Assembly: GCF_032190615.1 (NCBI RefSeq)
Contig: NZ_JAVLAT010000002.1
Coordinates: forward strand, 1,106,001-1,170,000
Source: Brucella pseudogrignonensis
GTDB lineage: Bacteria; Pseudomonadota; Alphaproteobacteria; Rhizobiales; Rhizobiaceae
Length of the DNA: 64,000 nucleotides
Direction of reading: 5' to 3'
The notes beneath the pieces were generated by a model. That model was not told the origin of the DNA and made no database searches. It saw nothing but the letters and a program-made list of their open reading frames with translations. The position numbers and the translations under genes are program-made. Position 1 is the first letter of the stretch, and each line of letters begins with the position of its first letter. Positions 62,964 to 64,000 of the stretch are shown in pieces.

Positions 62964-63566
62964 TCAGGATAAAGTCGCAAAATGTCGGAGTGTGAAGCCT
63001 ATTTCATAGAGCAGCGCGACTGAAACGAACACCGCGTGATAACGCCGGTTTTCCGTGAATATTGCCACAAGGCTGGCCGCAATCAACAATGCGATACGAA
63101 CGGGATATTCGAAGCCGTAGAGATAATAATGGTCCATACCCTTAAGCAAAGTATCAACAACATCAGCTATATAGAGTAGAGCCAAGATACCGAAGAACCA
63201 TTTTCGCCGCGAGATGAAATAGTCACGATAGCCGGTATATTCTCCCATGCTGTCAGGAAACAGCAAAGTGCAGAGAAGGAAATAAAGCCCTGCATAGAAA
63301 AGTACGAAGAAGTAGATTTCAAAGGTCCAAAGATGGATCGTGCGGAGGTTAAATTCAAACCACCAGAAATGGATAACCGACAATAGAATAAAAGCCACCC
63401 ATGCAATATGCACCGGATAGATATTCTGTTTTCCGGGATGCTGAATAAAGCGCGCGAGCCCAGTCAAAAGGCGTGAAACGCTAAGGCCAAGTATGATCCC
63501 GATGATGATGCGGACATGCGTGAAAGCTTCCGCGGGCGGCACGCCGGTTGTTAGCGACGGGTCCAT
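62964..63566 (-). CDS. Uncharacterised six-helix membrane protein
   Basis: A 200-residue protein with about six hydrophobic segments (RIIIGIILGLSVSRLLTGLARF, IAWVAFILLSVIHFWWFEF, FEIYFFVLFYAGLYFLLCTLLF, WFFGILALLYIADVVDTL, ALLIAASLVAIF, VFVSVALLYEIGFTL). No known family signature is visible. The first residues resemble an N-terminal cytoplasmic tail (DPSLTTGVPPAEAFTHV). GGAGGGA precedes the ATG. Its 3' end follows folD with a 109-bp gap, so it might be cotranscribed with folD. Confidence 0.78.
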   Translation of the reverse strand: MDPSLTTGVPPAEAFTHVRIIIGIILGLSVSRLLTGLARFIQHPGKQNIYPVHIAWVAFILLSVIHFWWFEFNLRTIHLWTFEIYFFVLFYAGLYFLLCTLLFPDSMGEYTGYRDYFISRRKWFFGILALLYIADVVDTLLKGMDHYYLYGFEYPVRIALLIAASLVAIFTENRRYHAVFVSVALLYEIGFTLRHFATLS

Positions 63567-63722
63567 TGTTTCCCTCCTGATACTTTATTAAAAGCATCTT
63601 GGCGCATAAATGTAAGTAATCAATAAACTACGCAAATTATAAAATCTGGTTGATTGCGATCCAATAGATTTTGCTAATCAAACTTGCGAAACAGAGCCTA
63701 TGGCGGCTATACCGAAATGGCA

Positions 63723-63765
63723 TTAGAGCGTGTTTCGAGCTGATTGATTCAGATCAGCGCTCTAA
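63723..63765. repeat. Palindromic intergenic element upstream of proC
   Basis: TTAGAGCG (63723-63730) pairs perfectly with CGCTCTAA (63758-63765), with an inner CTGAT/ATCAG stem. The following 60 bp (TTTCAAAGCG, TCCGAAAGGCG) hold a second loose hairpin. The form resembles the AGAGCG...CGCTCT intergenic palindromes scattered through Brucella/Ochrobactrum genomes. I found no second copy in this window. Confidence 0.5.
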
Positions 63766-63850
63766 ATAATTGTTTCAAAGCGTATCTTCTCCGAAAGGCG
63801 TTTTAAAGTTTTCGGTACACGCACTAATCCAATAAAGGCGGAACATTCTC

Positions 63851-64000
63851 ATGCAAGATACAGTCATTCTCGTCGGTTGCGGCAATATGGGCTTCGCCAT
63901 GCTCAAGGGTTGGCTCGACAGCGGCATATTACAAGCCGAGAATGTGCATGTGGTTGAGCCATCTGAAGCGCTGCAAACACGGGCAGCGCTTGCTGGCGTC
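63851..64000 (+). CDS. proC: Pyrroline-5-carboxylate reductase, N-terminal part, cut by window edge
   Basis: The first 50 codons only. The Rossmann start ILVGCGNMGFAMLKGWLDSGIL is the ProC signature (GxGxMGxAxxxG). ProC reduces pyrroline-5-carboxylate to proline with NADPH in the cytosol. Translation from ATG 63851; the preceding GGCGGA is a modest ribosome site. The rest lies beyond the window. Confidence 0.85.
   Translation, partial: MQDTVILVGCGNMGFAMLKGWLDSGILQAENVHVVEPSEALQTRAALAGV

Noticed and set aside
1..64000. CRISPR array, rRNA operon, intact prophage or replication origin
   Set aside because: No regularly spaced repeats, rRNA sequence, phage structural genes, dnaA/repABC or iteron cluster were seen; the only phage-type trace is the integrase remnant.

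Overview
The window looks like a chromosomal segment of an alphaproteobacterium of the Brucella/Ochrobactrum group. The evidence is a PdhS-type cell-cycle kinase almost collinear with Brucella PdhS, a zwf-pgl-edd Entner-Doudoroff cluster, a ScfR/RamB-type regulator divergent from aceA, and a tRNA-His with an A discriminator and no encoded extra 5' G, a trait of one alphaproteobacterial clade. There is no plasmid replication gene, rRNA, intact prophage or CRISPR array.

Layout. (1) 1-2519: hexuronate genes, namely a partial altronate dehydratase, a GntR repressor and a tagaturonate/fructuronate-reductase-like enzyme. (2) 2967-6715: a cobalamin-riboswitch-led ABC importer operon that ends in a pseudoazurin gene. 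(3) 6920-9216: a gene graveyard with a decayed TctC gene, an IS3 fragment and a broken IS701-like element that still has inverted repeats and YTAR flanks. (4) 9361-17256: a seven-gene acid-sugar operon (DXR-II/DRL-like oxidoreductase, TRAP transporter, cyclase-family protein, OtnK kinase, OtnC decarboxylase) with a divergent GntR regulator and four regularly spaced palindromic operators. (5) 17257-26070: IS5-family debris, then a second TRAP operon (Dld, DctMQP, 2,5-dioxovalerate dehydrogenase, iron alcohol dehydrogenase) with a divergent LysR regulator. (6) 26301-26838: toxin and integrase remnants against the 3' end of tRNA-His, the scar of an integrated island.

(7) 27192-36758: pdhS, an AsmA-family gene and potFGHI. 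(8) 36920-40313: the ScfR-type regulator, aceA and a small companion gene. (9) 40312-50214: a bestrophin pseudogene, a class D beta-lactamase, puuAB, a Tat-exported Hint protein, a prephenate-dehydrogenase-like gene, a FUSC transporter and a DUF3088 gene. (10) 50502-57365: a zinc alcohol dehydrogenase, Lrp/azlCD, a LysR regulator, a DUF1127 gene, a GntR/MFS exporter pair with a 32-bp palindrome, and an SDR whose catalytic Tyr is Phe. (11) 57647-64000: zwf-pgl-edd, folD, a membrane protein and the start of proC.

The genes form a scavenging and central-carbon toolkit. Two TRAP systems and a polyamine ABC system import organic acids and polyamines; dedicated dehydrogenases, a kinase/decarboxylase pair and PuuAB pass the carbon towards triose phosphates, 2-oxoglutarate and succinate; aceA and the Entner-Doudoroff genes connect these to gluconeogenesis and sugar breakdown. 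The best candidates for undescribed biology are the two accessory TRAP operons between the IS graveyard and tRNA-His. The first pairs an oxidoisomerase-type enzyme with OtnK/OtnC. The second encodes three oxidations that could turn a 2,5-dihydroxy C5 acid into 2-oxoglutarate.
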